41,799 bases of DNA from the IMG/VR virus record IMGVR_UViG_3300047380_001399, positions 1-41,799 of that record, one strand, 5' to 3'. The notes beneath the pieces are model-generated. The model did not search any database. It was given only the letters and a program-made list of their open reading frames with translations, and was not told the origin of the DNA. The position numbers were made by a program, and so were the translations under genes. This DNA comes from a virus. Each line of letters begins with the position of its first letter. Positions within the stretch are counted from its first letter, which is position 1. Below are positions 23,028-31,639 of this stretch, one piece after another.

Positions 23028-23777
23028 ATGACAGTAACAGGAATCAACATCGAAGAAAAAGTAAGAAACTACCAAGGAGCAAACACATTCATTCAAAAAT
23101 TACAACCATCACTTTTAAAGTGGGGTCGTCTAACACCAAAACAATACGCAGTGGCAGAAAAACTAATCATGAAAGAAGTACGTTTAGGGGAAGTTAAAAT
23201 TGAAGAACTACCTATGGAGTTAAAGGCTATCGTACAATACACAGGAGAATCTAACTTCGTTAATGACCTAAAAGTTAAATACAAAAAATACCGTCAGTTG
23301 ACTGAAAAACAAGTTTCTGCTGGTTACAAAGCGATTGACCGTGAGATTCAAAAAGACTCTCAAAAAGAGTTGAACATAAAATTGGTTGGTAACACAATCA
23401 AACTCGGTCGCAAAATCGCTCTAAGTATCAAAGAGAACTACGATATGGATTTTCACCCAATCTTAGTTGATGTTACAGAAGTGATGACTATTTCTAACAA
23501 AGCCTTCAAATTGAAAGCTAAACTCACAAAGGACAACGCAGGTATCTGCAGATGTTGTGGACGAACTCTTACTGATGAGATGTCCCAAGTTACAGGTATC
23601 GGTCCGGTATGTGCAGGGTACGTAGGTGTTAAACACCCAAAGAACTCTAACGATGTTGCCAAGTTCAAAGAGGACATGTCCAACAAAATCGATGAAATCG
23701 GAGAATTCGAGTTTTGGATTCCAAAACGAGCAATCATCGAATGGAAAGGGACGGCAGGAGTAATGTTGAGATGGTAG
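23028..23777 (+). CDS. C-C-C-C zinc-finger protein (DUF6011-like)
   Basis: 249 aa from ATG 23028. Helical N-terminal two thirds. Then ICRCCGRTLTDEMSQVTGIGPVCAGYVG (173-200): Cys174, Cys176, Cys177 and Cys195 with the CGRxL...GxGPxC pattern of DUF6011-type metal-binding motifs found in phage and actinobacterial proteins; function unknown, nucleic-acid binding is plausible. Codon choice differs from the neighbours, with many C-ending codons (AAC, ATC, TTC), suggesting selection for high expression or a separate origin. It has the best host-type promoter in the window and its own terminator, so it is likely an early, strongly expressed gene. Confidence 0.85.
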   Translation: MTVTGINIEEKVRNYQGANTFIQKLQPSLLKWGRLTPKQYAVAEKLIMKEVRLGEVKIEELPMELKAIVQYTGESNFVNDLKVKYKKYRQLTEKQVSAGYKAIDREIQKDSQKELNIKLVGNTIKLGRKIALSIKENYDMDFHPILVDVTEVMTISNKAFKLKAKLTKDNAGICRCCGRTLTDEMSQVTGIGPVCAGYVGVKHPKNSNDVAKFKEDMSNKIDEIGEFEFWIPKRAIIEWKGTAGVMLRW

Positions 23778-23783
23778 AAAGAG

Positions 23784-23813
23784 TGGGGGGAGTGATGACC
23801 CCCCATTTTATTT
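23784..23813. terminator. Bidirectional-type terminator between convergent genes
   Basis: TGGGGGG (23784-23790) pairs with CCCCCCA (23799-23805), 8-nt loop, followed by TTTTATTTT on the plus strand. It overlaps the 3' end of the GT25 gene. Confidence 0.82.
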
Positions 23814-24557
23814 TAAATCTTCTTCAGTGGGTTCTGTTAATGAATTACCCGCACTCATGTAACGAGTCTGATAAGTATAATCTTCTTTAGTTGCAATAGC
23901 ATTCAAATTAGACGTGTAGAGCTCTCTTAAATCTTTTCGGGGGTGAGTAGTCGTAACGGCAGATAAAAACTCGTCAGACACTATTATATTCTTTTTTAAG
24001 GTATCTAAATGGTCCTCCACTAACTTCCTTAACCCCTCTTTATTTAATATGTAAGTATGTGTGTTATAAAAATAGGAAGGTCTTATAAAATGTTCTTTAC
24101 CTATTTCGTAAGAACTATGTATGTTTGGGAAATTTACATGTAATGGATTATGTGACATTAAACATAAGTCCCATTGATAATCGATAAGTTCTTCGAATAT
24201 AGACCATTGTAATGTGCCGTCAGTGTCAAAATCATCCTCAAGTATCATTATATTTTCATACCCATTTAAATAAGCGTCTTCCCAACACATAGTATGTGAA
24301 ATCATACCACCAGCTTCACCATACGTAGTGGGTCTCTCCCACCAATGCCAATTAGGGTTTAAATCTGAAATATTCCAATTATGGTATAACTCATAACCTA
24401 AATCAGTTTCAGTTTTTAAACGAGTACCTAAAAATGCATCAATAATGAATACTGGAGTGTCGTAAGGTAAAGGTATTTTACTCAACCTGTTGTATAGGTC
24501 TTGTATATATTCTTCACTATGGTCTAAAGAAATAACATATACTTGGTCTAATTTCAT
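23808..24557 (-). CDS. Family 25 glycosyltransferase
   Basis: 249 aa. N-terminal VYVISLDHSEEY (6-17) is the GT25 start (sugar-nucleotide Rossmann-like). TYGEAGGMISHTMCWEDAYLNG (78-99) matches the GT25 block GExGCxxSHxxxW, and IMILEDDF (103-110) is the acidic metal/nucleotide site. GT25 enzymes include LPS galactosyltransferases and collagen hydroxylysine galactosyltransferases. Complete length, active residues in place. The late-type motif before it is weaker (one extra T). Possible roles are glycosylation of virion proteins or host surface change; see the oxygenase and GT17 genes further right. Confidence 0.88.
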   Translation of the reverse strand: MKLDQVYVISLDHSEEYIQDLYNRLSKIPLPYDTPVFIIDAFLGTRLKTETDLGYELYHNWNISDLNPNWHWWERPTTYGEAGGMISHTMCWEDAYLNGYENIMILEDDFDTDGTLQWSIFEELIDYQWDLCLMSHNPLHVNFPNIHSSYEIGKEHFIRPSYFYNTHTYILNKEGLRKLVEDHLDTLKKNIIVSDEFLSAVTTTHPRKDLRELYTSNLNAIATKEDYTYQTRYMSAGNSLTEPTEEDLK

Positions 24558-24566
24558 GGAAGTACT

Positions 24567-24583
24567 TTTTATTATAAAATATA
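24567..24583 (-). promoter_or_regulatory. Late-type motif, imperfect
   Basis: Sense strand TATATTTTATAATAAAA has an extra T compared with the others; 9 nt before the GT25 ATG. Confidence 0.4.
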
Positions 24584-24688
24584 TTACTTACGAATAAATT
24601 AAAGGATTACCCATATAAAATTTAAAGCACCATCACAAAAATACATATAAAGTTTTTAACCACAAAATTATAACACCATTAAAATAAA

Positions 24689-24714
24689 AAAAGGTACCGT
24701 TTCCGATACCTTTT
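24689..24714 (-). terminator. Terminator after the 26.8-24.7 kb gene group
   Basis: AAAAGGTA (24689-24696) pairs with TACCTTTT (24707-24714), 10-nt loop; on the minus strand followed by TTTTTTTATTTTAA. The rest of the 190-nt gap (24558-24749) holds no gene. Confidence 0.8.
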
Positions 24715-24749
24715 AATAGATTGAATTACCCCCTTTTTCTTAAAAAAGT

Positions 24750-25379
24750 TTATGAAAGCATATTATCTCTAATGTCTTTCAACTTTAATTCCATTTTGGA
24801 ATTAACGTCCCCTATAACAGGCTTCAACTTATCGACAAATGTGTCTTCAAGTTTTTTGACCATATCTGAGTTGTCTGTACTCACCATTGAATATTTACTA
24901 CCCATATCTTCGGAGTATGCTTGAGATATTTTCTGAGCCAAAAATCTTGGGTCATTAAATAATTCCGATACTTCGTCCATTTCAGTGTTACCTATAGCAC
25001 TAACTAATATTTCTTGTTCAATATCAGTAAGTTGTAACTTACTTTTTAAGTATTCAGCCAATTTTTCTTTAACTATGTCAAGAAAACGAGGACCTTCCTC
25101 ATCAAACATTTGACTTAATACTTGAACCATATTTTCATTAATTACTTTCTGGTTAATACCATGAGACTTTAATGTTCTCACTTCATTAAACAGTACATTA
25201 AACGTTTTATTATTTTGTATTGTGGAGTGTTTATTTATATTTTTAGGTACCATAGAGAATCTACCTTTAACTATTTTTTCTTCAGTTAATGATACCTTTT
25301 TTTCTTCTTGTAAAATTTGAATGTTTCTTCTTATTGAATCTTGTATACCCATTTTATTAATCTTGTTTTTTCCAAACAT
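24750..25379 (-). CDS. Virion-type helical protein with leader
   Basis: 209 aa, or 200 aa if ATG 25352 (MGIQDSIRRNIQILQEE) is used; that start lies 4 nt after the upstream stop and is favoured because the leader MGIQDSIRRNIQILQE then ends in a [LI]xE site like the others. Soluble helical protein (MVQVLSQMFDEEGPRFLDIVKEKLAEYLKSKLQLTDIEQEILVSAI; coiled-coil-like C-terminus DTFVDKLKPVIGDVNSKMELKLKDI). No family recognised. Last gene before the terminator. Confidence 0.78.
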   Translation of the reverse strand: MFGKNKINKMGIQDSIRRNIQILQEEKKVSLTEEKIVKGRFSMVPKNINKHSTIQNNKTFNVLFNEVRTLKSHGINQKVINENMVQVLSQMFDEEGPRFLDIVKEKLAEYLKSKLQLTDIEQEILVSAIGNTEMDEVSELFNDPRFLAQKISQAYSEDMGSKYSMVSTDNSDMVKKLEDTFVDKLKPVIGDVNSKMELKLKDIRDNMLS

Positions 25380-26769
25380 GAAACGATTCTGTAAATTCAG
25401 AGCTTTTCACTTTTGTCTTTTTATAGTTTGAGTCTTCAACAGGTCTCTTAAATAAATATCCCTGACCTTTAAGTTTTTCTAATATCTCTTTTTGTTTTTT
25501 TGTAAAATCATTACCAACCTCATCAGAACTAACCAAAGATGCTAAACCTTTAAGTTCTTTTTGTTTCATAACCTCCTCATAAGGTTCTTCTTTAACTGGT
25601 TGATTAACCACTAATTTAGGTTCTTTGACCTCAACCTCTTTTTTAAATTCAATATCTTTATTGATATCTCCTTTAACTATTTCAAAATCCCTATCATCAG
25701 GTCCATCGTTATTTTTAATTGAGAAGTACTGTGTCCCTACAAGACCACCTAATCCTTTTTCCTCACCAAACCCTAAATTAACATTAGAATCTTTTGGGTA
25801 TGAACCCAATTTAATTAGTTGACCATCTTCTTTATCAGAACCCTTAGCTCTTACTACGGCCATAACAAAACCTCTATCACCAACAATATTTTGACTATGT
25901 AAGTCTTTTAAATGTTGTTCGATATCTCTTTTATCTTGTAAATCAAATATTACTCTTTCTTTACCTTTTTCTGAAACAGTATAAAAATATATGTCTCTTA
26001 ATTTTTCTTCTATTTTGTCTGATATTGATTTCATTTCTTTTTGTTCAAATATTTTATTTTCATGTAAAGATGTTGTGAAGTATTCTGTTAGTTTAATCCA
26101 TCCCGGTTGACCACCCGCTTTTTCGTCATCATAAAAAAACCATTCACCATTTTCTTTCTTTAATTTAAATGGTTTATATTTACCATTTTCAACTCTACTT
26201 TCACCCTGAAAAAATAATTCACCATTATTATCAAATAACGAGTCTTTAATTATTTTAGGTTGAGTATCACCTGATATATTTTTCCATATTGGAAAATCAT
26301 CTATAATGGCACTTTTTTTAAATCCAGTACATATACCACCACCTTCTATTACGGGTTTACACAATTTTAATGTCGCTTTGGTTGACGTTAAACTACCTTC
26401 ACTGTCGGTACATCTAATACAAAAATTAGATTTCCAATTAGTAGTTGGGGAATTATCGTTACCACCATTATCATCATTATCATCATTGTCATCATTATCG
26501 TTATTTGATTGTTCACCTACATTCTCAATTCCCGTACATGTAAAAGTCCTAACCTCTCCAGAGGTATTACTAGCAATGGTCATGTTCGGATAAATAGTAT
26601 AATCCTTATCACTTGCTGTTGTTACCTTAATTACATCTTCGGTCCCATCTTTTGTGATTTCAAACTTTTTAGCATTACCCTTTCTAAATATCTGTGGTAG
26701 ACATTCTTTATCACGAATGTACTCTAATCTTTGAATGTTAATACTTTTTTCTTCGTTTAGTTGTTTCAT
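25357..26769 (-). CDS. Virion-type protein with Asn/Asp linker
   Basis: 470 aa, unknown. Starts MKQLNEEKSINIQRL (LNE at 4-6). A small N-terminal domain (residues 25-90, with TIYPNMTIASNTSGEVRTFTCTG) is followed by a poly-Asn/Asp linker (92-116), a Cys-containing beta segment (FCIRCTDSEGSLTSTKATLKLCKP, GGGICTGF) and a longer domain with GWIKLTEYFTTSLHE and GFVMAVVRAKGSDKEDGQLIKLGSYP. C-terminus Lys-rich. Overlaps the next gene by 23 nt if that gene starts at its first ATG. Confidence 0.8.
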   Translation of the reverse strand: MKQLNEEKSINIQRLEYIRDKECLPQIFRKGNAKKFEITKDGTEDVIKVTTASDKDYTIYPNMTIASNTSGEVRTFTCTGIENVGEQSNNDNDDNDDNDDNGGNDNSPTTNWKSNFCIRCTDSEGSLTSTKATLKLCKPVIEGGGICTGFKKSAIIDDFPIWKNISGDTQPKIIKDSLFDNNGELFFQGESRVENGKYKPFKLKKENGEWFFYDDEKAGGQPGWIKLTEYFTTSLHENKIFEQKEMKSISDKIEEKLRDIYFYTVSEKGKERVIFDLQDKRDIEQHLKDLHSQNIVGDRGFVMAVVRAKGSDKEDGQLIKLGSYPKDSNVNLGFGEEKGLGGLVGTQYFSIKNNDGPDDRDFEIVKGDINKDIEFKKEVEVKEPKLVVNQPVKEEPYEEVMKQKELKGLASLVSSDEVGNDFTKKQKEILEKLKGQGYLFKRPVEDSNYKKTKVKSSEFTESFHVWKKQD

Positions 26770-26780
26770 AATATTATTTT

Positions 26781-28655
26781 TTAAAAGTCTTCATTCTCTA
26801 ATGGTTTAACTATATTACCACCTTCTAACTCGTTTTCGATTTTTTCCATTTCTGCTTTCATTTCATCAAGTTCCCCCTCCAAACCACCAATAAAACTATC
26901 TTGTTTTGTTGGTGAACTTAAAACTTGTTCAGATTCAACAAGTAAATTAACTACATTCATTACAAAACCAGGGTCCAATGTTGCCAACTCCAAAAGAAAC
27001 ATACCCCCTTCGTCATCAGTATCTATTTTATTACCGGCAAAAGGTATAGCTTGTTTTATTATTTCTTCAAAAAGATTTTTATCATCGTCAAGTTCTTCAA
27101 TACCTCTATGCCACAATGCCCAATTAATTGCCCATTTGTTTATTCCAGTCGCATCCGTTAAAAATCTACACGCCTCAATTTTTTTAGCTATTTGATTTTT
27201 TCTACTTTCCATTTTTTGTCTTGTGGTATCCCCCTTAACCTCAAGATTTTTCGTACACGCTTTAAAGTCATCCCTTTTGAGCCAACTCATTGCTGCTCCG
27301 CCAAGGACAGGTACTATACTCAAGACTAAGTTAATTTTAAAAGAGTTTAATATCACATCTCTAACATACGCGACCTTTGCAGATTTAGGCCCATAGTTGT
27401 CTATTAATTTTTTGTAATTTTTTTTACTTTTTCCCCATGGGAAACCTCTTTTAGAACCTGAAAGAAACAAATTCGAAATATTAGCTCTAATTTTCTGTCT
27501 GAGGACTTTATCAGATTCAGCTACTCCCTTTATGGCCTTAATAGGGTTAACACTTTCGTCGCCCCAAAACTTAAATACTGAAAAAAAGTCATCTGTAATA
27601 CCTTTCCAAAATTGTTCCCAAGCGGGTACATGTTTTGCGGTCTTACCCCATAGTTTATAAAAATCCCAACCACCGTCTGTTTCTTTAGTTAATGACTTCC
27701 AAACTCTTTTGAATTCTGGGTCTTTTGATGCTACATCATCCAAATAGTTTTTAATCGACACAAATTCATTATTACTTTTCTTATAAAGTGTCTCCATCTC
27801 TTTTTTTAATTGAGTATCTAATTTACCATAAAGATTTGTATTGGTTGTCTTTGTTCTTGCCGCGGCTATCTTTTTAATTTTATTAGCTCTCTCGTCAACA
27901 ATACCGGCCAATTCTTTTAATCTTTTACTTATTTCAAGGTTAAAAGTCCTTTTAGGGTTAGCTAAAATTAATATTTCTTCGTCTGACAGAGATTCTTTGA
28001 CTTTTTTCCATTTTGAACTATCAAATATATCGGATACCTTAGTTCCATCTTTCAAAGTCATTGAATTTTTTTCAGGTATTTTACTACTAGCCACTTTAAG
28101 TGTCTCATCTGCGGTTTTTACTAAATCGGCAACTTCCTTAGATATCTTAGACATTAACGAGTCAGGTACTATATTACTATTTTTAATCGTTACCATTACA
28201 TCTTTCATGACCGTATCATAAGCGTCCTGAAGACTAAGACCCTTTTCTTTTATTAAGTTTTTTATTGCGGTATCGGCATCCGTAACTAATTTACCAAGAC
28301 TCTCATATAATTTTTCAGAGTTAAATATTGAATCAACAAGTTTTTCATAGACCTTAGGGTCTGTTTTTTTAGAAAGTTCTAATACATTATCAACACTCTG
28401 TTTTAATGTTGTTGTGTTATCAGTTAAATCTTTCATTTCTTTTTTAAGTAAAGTGGATAACTCATCTGAAACTTTAACTCCTCCAATAACTATTTCATCA
28501 GCAGCTGATTTTACTATTAAAGAAGGGTCTACATTCTTACCTGCCTTTACACCCATCATCAATAAATCATCCCAAAACGATTCATTTATAATGAATTTTA
28601 AACCCATTATATCTTGTATTCTACTAACTTCAGTTATTATTTTTTTATTCTTCAT
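26781..28655 (-). CDS. Large helical virion-type protein with leader and one hydrophobic segment
   Basis: 624 aa, unknown. Leader ITEVSRIQDIMGLKFIINES: cleavage signal INE at 23-25; residues 8-19 match the leader of the HExxH protease gene (INEISRIKGIMGI). Residues 40-310 are long amphipathic helices with many Lys/Asp (colicin- or tape-measure-like composition). Trp-rich region 313-365 (WKSL, WDFYKLWG, WEQFWKG, FKFWGDE). Hydrophobic segment INLVLSIVPVLGGAAMSWL (441-459) is a likely membrane helix. C-terminus acidic. Perhaps an ejected protein that enters the cell envelope; not shown. Confidence 0.82.
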   Translation of the reverse strand: MKNKKIITEVSRIQDIMGLKFIINESFWDDLLMMGVKAGKNVDPSLIVKSAADEIVIGGVKVSDELSTLLKKEMKDLTDNTTTLKQSVDNVLELSKKTDPKVYEKLVDSIFNSEKLYESLGKLVTDADTAIKNLIKEKGLSLQDAYDTVMKDVMVTIKNSNIVPDSLMSKISKEVADLVKTADETLKVASSKIPEKNSMTLKDGTKVSDIFDSSKWKKVKESLSDEEILILANPKRTFNLEISKRLKELAGIVDERANKIKKIAAARTKTTNTNLYGKLDTQLKKEMETLYKKSNNEFVSIKNYLDDVASKDPEFKRVWKSLTKETDGGWDFYKLWGKTAKHVPAWEQFWKGITDDFFSVFKFWGDESVNPIKAIKGVAESDKVLRQKIRANISNLFLSGSKRGFPWGKSKKNYKKLIDNYGPKSAKVAYVRDVILNSFKINLVLSIVPVLGGAAMSWLKRDDFKACTKNLEVKGDTTRQKMESRKNQIAKKIEACRFLTDATGINKWAINWALWHRGIEELDDDKNLFEEIIKQAIPFAGNKIDTDDEGGMFLLELATLDPGFVMNVVNLLVESEQVLSSPTKQDSFIGGLEGELDEMKAEMEKIENELEGGNIVKPLENEDF

Positions 28656-30378
28656 TTTCTTGTTTTTTTAATATTTCTTCCATTTTTGCTATGGTATCTT
28701 CACCAACCACACCATCAAATCCTTCACCACCAAGATAATCTAGTTGGAATTCATAAACGGCACTTGACGTATCTGGCCCAAAATCCGCGTCTGGTTTATC
28801 ACTTAAATAAACTTTATTTTCGTTATCTTTAGTTTTTATTTTATTTAATAATGTTTGAACGTATTTCGTGGAGACCCCCTTGTCCCCTTCTTGGATGGTA
28901 CCCGTTCCATTTCTCAACATTTTAACGGTTATGTTATGACCACTTCTAAATGAAATGGTATCCTTTAAACTACTTCCAAGTTTATCTAAATCTATTTTTT
29001 CTGCGTCGGTTGGACCCTTAGTATATGAAGCTATAAGCCCCCCACCTTCTTCAGTATTAGGAATTTCTTTTATTGATTTTTCAATCGCACCTTTAATTTT
29101 ATCGATACCGTTTGTATTTTCAGTTCCGTCCTCATTCCAAACTAAACTCCAAAGACCTTTACCCATTAATTTAAGGACCTCACCTATACCTTCATCATAT
29201 GCCATATCCATTATTGCTCCATAATCTGAACCTATTTGTTTTGAAGTTCCGTCAGGTAGTTCTGCAATAAAATTTCTCATTCTTCTTCTCTTTTCCTCGC
29301 CAAGAGATTTACCGACACTGTAGGCCAACCAAATTTGGTCAAATGTATATGTAAGACCCACAGCTAAACCTAATCCTTTAGATAACTTCGCTAACGCATA
29401 TAATTGTTTACCAAGAGGTAACTTAAGTAACATTGACTTTGCTTTTAGTACCGAGTATTTAAGTGTTTCTTTAGACAATAATGAAGCATTTTTTATACTC
29501 GCCTTTCTAAAAATTAGATATTTTTCTAAATCGGCTTTAGGTAAATTTTCTAAACCTTTTTCACTCACATTCTTTATTATTTTTACCATATCGTCAGGTG
29601 CACCTGCAACTTCTTGTAAAACCTTTAATTCGTACTTACCTAAACCTTTAAACATTTTAATTACCTTAAAAAATTCATCACCTGGTATTACAGCTAAAGC
29701 TCCTGCCATTCCAGCTGAATAATAATCTCTTTCCTCTATGTAAAGATACGCGTCTGCAAGGGCTACACCACCTGCGGCTACTAATGAAACAGTACTTACA
29801 GTACCTAAAGCTACTGCTACAGAACCTCCAGCGGTAAAAGGTGCCGCGGCAATCGCAGCAACAAAACCTAACCCAATAAGTCCCATTTCTAAATAACCTA
29901 ACGTCTCATGAGTACCTCTATTTTCGGCTTTAGGTCCATAAAAAGAACTCCAATCATTCCAATCCATATCATAAATTTCATCTAAGTACTTATCACTACT
30001 ACAATAAACTGTTGTATTTGATGTACAATCACAAGATTTTACTTTACCACATAATTTTACAACGGCTCTTTCAGACTTGTATGGTAAGTAGTATTTACCA
30101 TTTTTACCACTTTTACGAGGTTCTTGAGGTTCTTCATTGGTAATATATAGTGACATTTCATCGTCAAGTTGTTCAGCTTCAGTTTTCTCTTTCGGTTTGG
30201 ATTTTTTAGTCTTATTAGGGCCGGGAATCTTTGTTCCTGTTATCGATGTAGTACCTGGTTTACCAATATTACGTGTCCAAGCTGGGTCTTGTTCCATTAA
30301 AGTCTTAGACCTATCGTAGTTCATTAAAACAACAATTTGTTTTAATTCTTCCGTTATTATTTTATTATTGTTATCCAT
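28645..30378 (-). CDS. Virion-type protein with membrane hairpin and peptidoglycan-binding domain
   Basis: 577 aa. Leader IITEELKQIVVLMNYDRSKTLMEQ (LME at 27-29). Cys-rich patch LCGKVKSCDCTSNTTVYC (109-126). Two adjacent hydrophobic stretches, LGLIGLGFVAAIAAAP-like (165-180) and VAVALGTVSTVSLVAAGGVAL (187-207), as in the pre-toxin/pore regions of large toxins. Helical middle part with a second weak hydrophobic run (LAVGLTYTFDQIWLAY). C-terminal 70 residues form a PG_binding_1-type domain: GDKGVSTKYVQTLLNKI, DADFGPDTSSAVYEFQ, FDGVVGEDTIAKM. Suggested role: contact with cell wall and membrane during DNA or protein entry. No lytic catalytic motif seen. Overlaps the next gene by 11 nt. Confidence 0.85.
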   Translation of the reverse strand: MDNNNKIITEELKQIVVLMNYDRSKTLMEQDPAWTRNIGKPGTTSITGTKIPGPNKTKKSKPKEKTEAEQLDDEMSLYITNEEPQEPRKSGKNGKYYLPYKSERAVVKLCGKVKSCDCTSNTTVYCSSDKYLDEIYDMDWNDWSSFYGPKAENRGTHETLGYLEMGLIGLGFVAAIAAAPFTAGGSVAVALGTVSTVSLVAAGGVALADAYLYIEERDYYSAGMAGALAVIPGDEFFKVIKMFKGLGKYELKVLQEVAGAPDDMVKIIKNVSEKGLENLPKADLEKYLIFRKASIKNASLLSKETLKYSVLKAKSMLLKLPLGKQLYALAKLSKGLGLAVGLTYTFDQIWLAYSVGKSLGEEKRRRMRNFIAELPDGTSKQIGSDYGAIMDMAYDEGIGEVLKLMGKGLWSLVWNEDGTENTNGIDKIKGAIEKSIKEIPNTEEGGGLIASYTKGPTDAEKIDLDKLGSSLKDTISFRSGHNITVKMLRNGTGTIQEGDKGVSTKYVQTLLNKIKTKDNENKVYLSDKPDADFGPDTSSAVYEFQLDYLGGEGFDGVVGEDTIAKMEEILKKQENEE

Positions 30379-30380
30379 TA

Positions 30381-30393
30381 CTTTATAAATATG
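30381..30393 (-). promoter_or_regulatory. Late-type motif
   Basis: Sense strand CATATTTATAAAG, 2 nt before the ATG of the 577-aa gene. Confidence 0.45.
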
Positions 30394-31065
30394 TTAATTA
30401 AGGGGATTTGACTTACCTCTACTTATTCCTGTTTCCCACGTACCTGTGGAATCAATATGATTACCCTTACCTCTATTAACACCACTGTTCCATACTGCTA
30501 CAGTTAATGTGTTAGCGGGACCTCTACTTATTCCCGTTTCCCATGTTGTAACATTGGCATTTGTTGATGAGGAATCAGCCTCTCCACCACCGTCTTCTTG
30601 TTCTCCCATCTCTTCTTTGTCACCATAGATTTCAGGGTCTTTTAATCCGTATTTTTTAATCATCTCACCAGCAACTGAATTTGCCTCATCTTCAATAGGT
30701 CCACCAACGTTGGATACCTTACCTTCAAGGTCCCCTTTTTCATTTTGCATGTGATGTACTAACTCATGAGCGATAGAACGTAAAACGTCTACCAATGCCC
30801 TTCCTAAGGTAAAGACTCTTATTTCAGAATCCTCAAATTTCTCATCTTCACCGTCTTTGTACTTATAAACTGCGGTTGTCTTAATTCCGTCTTTATCATT
30901 TTGAAGTTTAACTTCAACGTCATTATTGATGTTAAGTTCTTTTTTTACGAAATCGACAAAATCATCAATGGTCTTTTTCTCTGAGGAATCAAATTGTGAT
31001 TCGCCTTCAGATATGATACCCATGATTCCTTTTATTCGTGATATTTCATTTATTAAGTGACCCAT
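30394..31065 (-). CDS. HExxH metalloprotease with leader and C-terminal W-x-x-G-x-x-RG repeats
   Basis: 223 aa. Leader MGHLINEISRIKGIMGIISE (ends ISE-20, followed by Gly). Protease core: SIAHELVHHMQNEKG (98-111) with His100-Glu101-x-x-His104 as zinc site and Glu125/Glu127 in GPIEDEANSVAGE as the likely third ligand (gluzincin pattern; resembles DUF4157/ImmA-type small proteases). Residues 175-220 contain three repeats, WETGISRGPAN, WNSGVNRGKGN and WETGISRGKSN, separated from the core by a disordered Glu/Gly/Ser linker. The repeats could bind a receptor surface or be pulled into the virion. Target unknown. If packaged, it may cleave a host protein at infection or process virion proteins. Confidence 0.85.
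   Translation of the reverse strand: MGHLINEISRIKGIMGIISEGESQFDSSEKKTIDDFVDFVKKELNINNDVEVKLQNDKDGIKTTAVYKYKDGEDEKFEDSEIRVFTLGRALVDVLRSIAHELVHHMQNEKGDLEGKVSNVGGPIEDEANSVAGEMIKKYGLKDPEIYGDKEEMGEQEDGGGEADSSSTNANVTTWETGISRGPANTLTVAVWNSGVNRGKGNHIDSTGTWETGISRGKSNPLN
30406..30543 (-). repeat. Three W-x-x-G-x-x-RG-x-x-N coding repeats
   Basis: Units at residues 175-185, 192-202 and 210-220, spaced 17 and 18 residues. The first and third are nearly identical in DNA as well (acctctacttattcc, gtttccca). Confidence 0.88.
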
Positions 31066-31070
31066 AATTC

Positions 31071-31086
31071 AATAAATATTATAAAA
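31071..31086 (-). promoter_or_regulatory. Late-type motif
   Basis: Sense strand TTTTATAATATTTATT, 5 nt before the ATG of the HExxH protease gene. Confidence 0.42.
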
Positions 31087-31122
31087 AAGCATTATCTTCC
31101 ATTGCAGTTAAATAAAAAGGCT

Positions 31123-31130
31123 TATCTTTG
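31123..31130 (+). promoter_or_regulatory. Host-type promoter with both elements
   Basis: TTG (31102-31104), 18 nt, TATCTTTG, 24 nt before the lipoprotein ATG. The 12 nt around the -7 element (AAAGGCTTATCTTTG) also occur before the zinc-finger gene (AAAGGCTTATCTTTG at 22973-22987). Confidence 0.68.
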
Positions 31131-31154
31131 TATTAAATAAAATACATAAACATT

Positions 31155-31634
31155 ATGAAAAATATACTATTCCTTTTATCTTTACTCATCACATTAGTTG
31201 GATGTGAGAAATACGAACTAGAAACTTACCCTACATTAGATGGTACATACCTTGTTAGTTTTATTAGACACGATGGTGTCAATACCTATGAAGGGTACGA
31301 TGAAAATAACACAACATATGATGGTATGGTATCTACAACTATTGGTGATTTAAATGTTGGTACTGAAAAGGTTTCATTTAGTGGTAGAACTTTCTACAAA
31401 GGTTATCAAGTAACTCAAGGAAGTGATGATTGGACCGAATCATATTACTGTGAAGTGATTCAAGGAATCGATGGTTATTGGGATGATTTATTGATTGATT
31501 ATGACGGACTCCCAAGGAACTTTATAATTGAAGAAGATGGTTTAGAACATTTGGTACTAAAATTTCCTAATCAACACTTGAATAATGGTGAAAATGTTAA
31601 TATGTGGATTAGACTCTCAAGAGTAGGTCCTTAA
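31155..31634 (+). CDS. Phage-encoded lipoprotein
   Basis: 159 aa. N-terminal MKNILFLLSLLITLVGCEKYE is a lipoprotein signal peptide with lipobox LVGC; Cys17 would be lipidated. The mature part is acidic and aromatic, beta-rich (DGTYLVSFIRHDG, GTEKVSFSGRTFYKGYQV, WIRLSRVGP), similar in style to Bacteroidetes small lipocalin-like lipoproteins. No catalytic motif. Lipoproteins expressed from host-type promoters in phages often block secondary infection; this is the leading guess but unproven here. Own promoter and terminator: a single-gene unit. Confidence 0.85.
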   Translation: MKNILFLLSLLITLVGCEKYELETYPTLDGTYLVSFIRHDGVNTYEGYDENNTTYDGMVSTTIGDLNVGTEKVSFSGRTFYKGYQVTQGSDDWTESYYCEVIQGIDGYWDDLLIDYDGLPRNFIIEEDGLEHLVLKFPNQHLNNGENVNMWIRLSRVGP

Positions 31635-31639
31635 ATAGA

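Noticed and set aside
22854-23096. Minus-strand open frame with WWRRRDSNPRLVQ over the tmRNA 3' end
   Set aside because: This is the familiar artefact from translating the antisense of a tRNA-like T arm (GGTTCGAATCC); the region is the tmRNA gene and its terminator.
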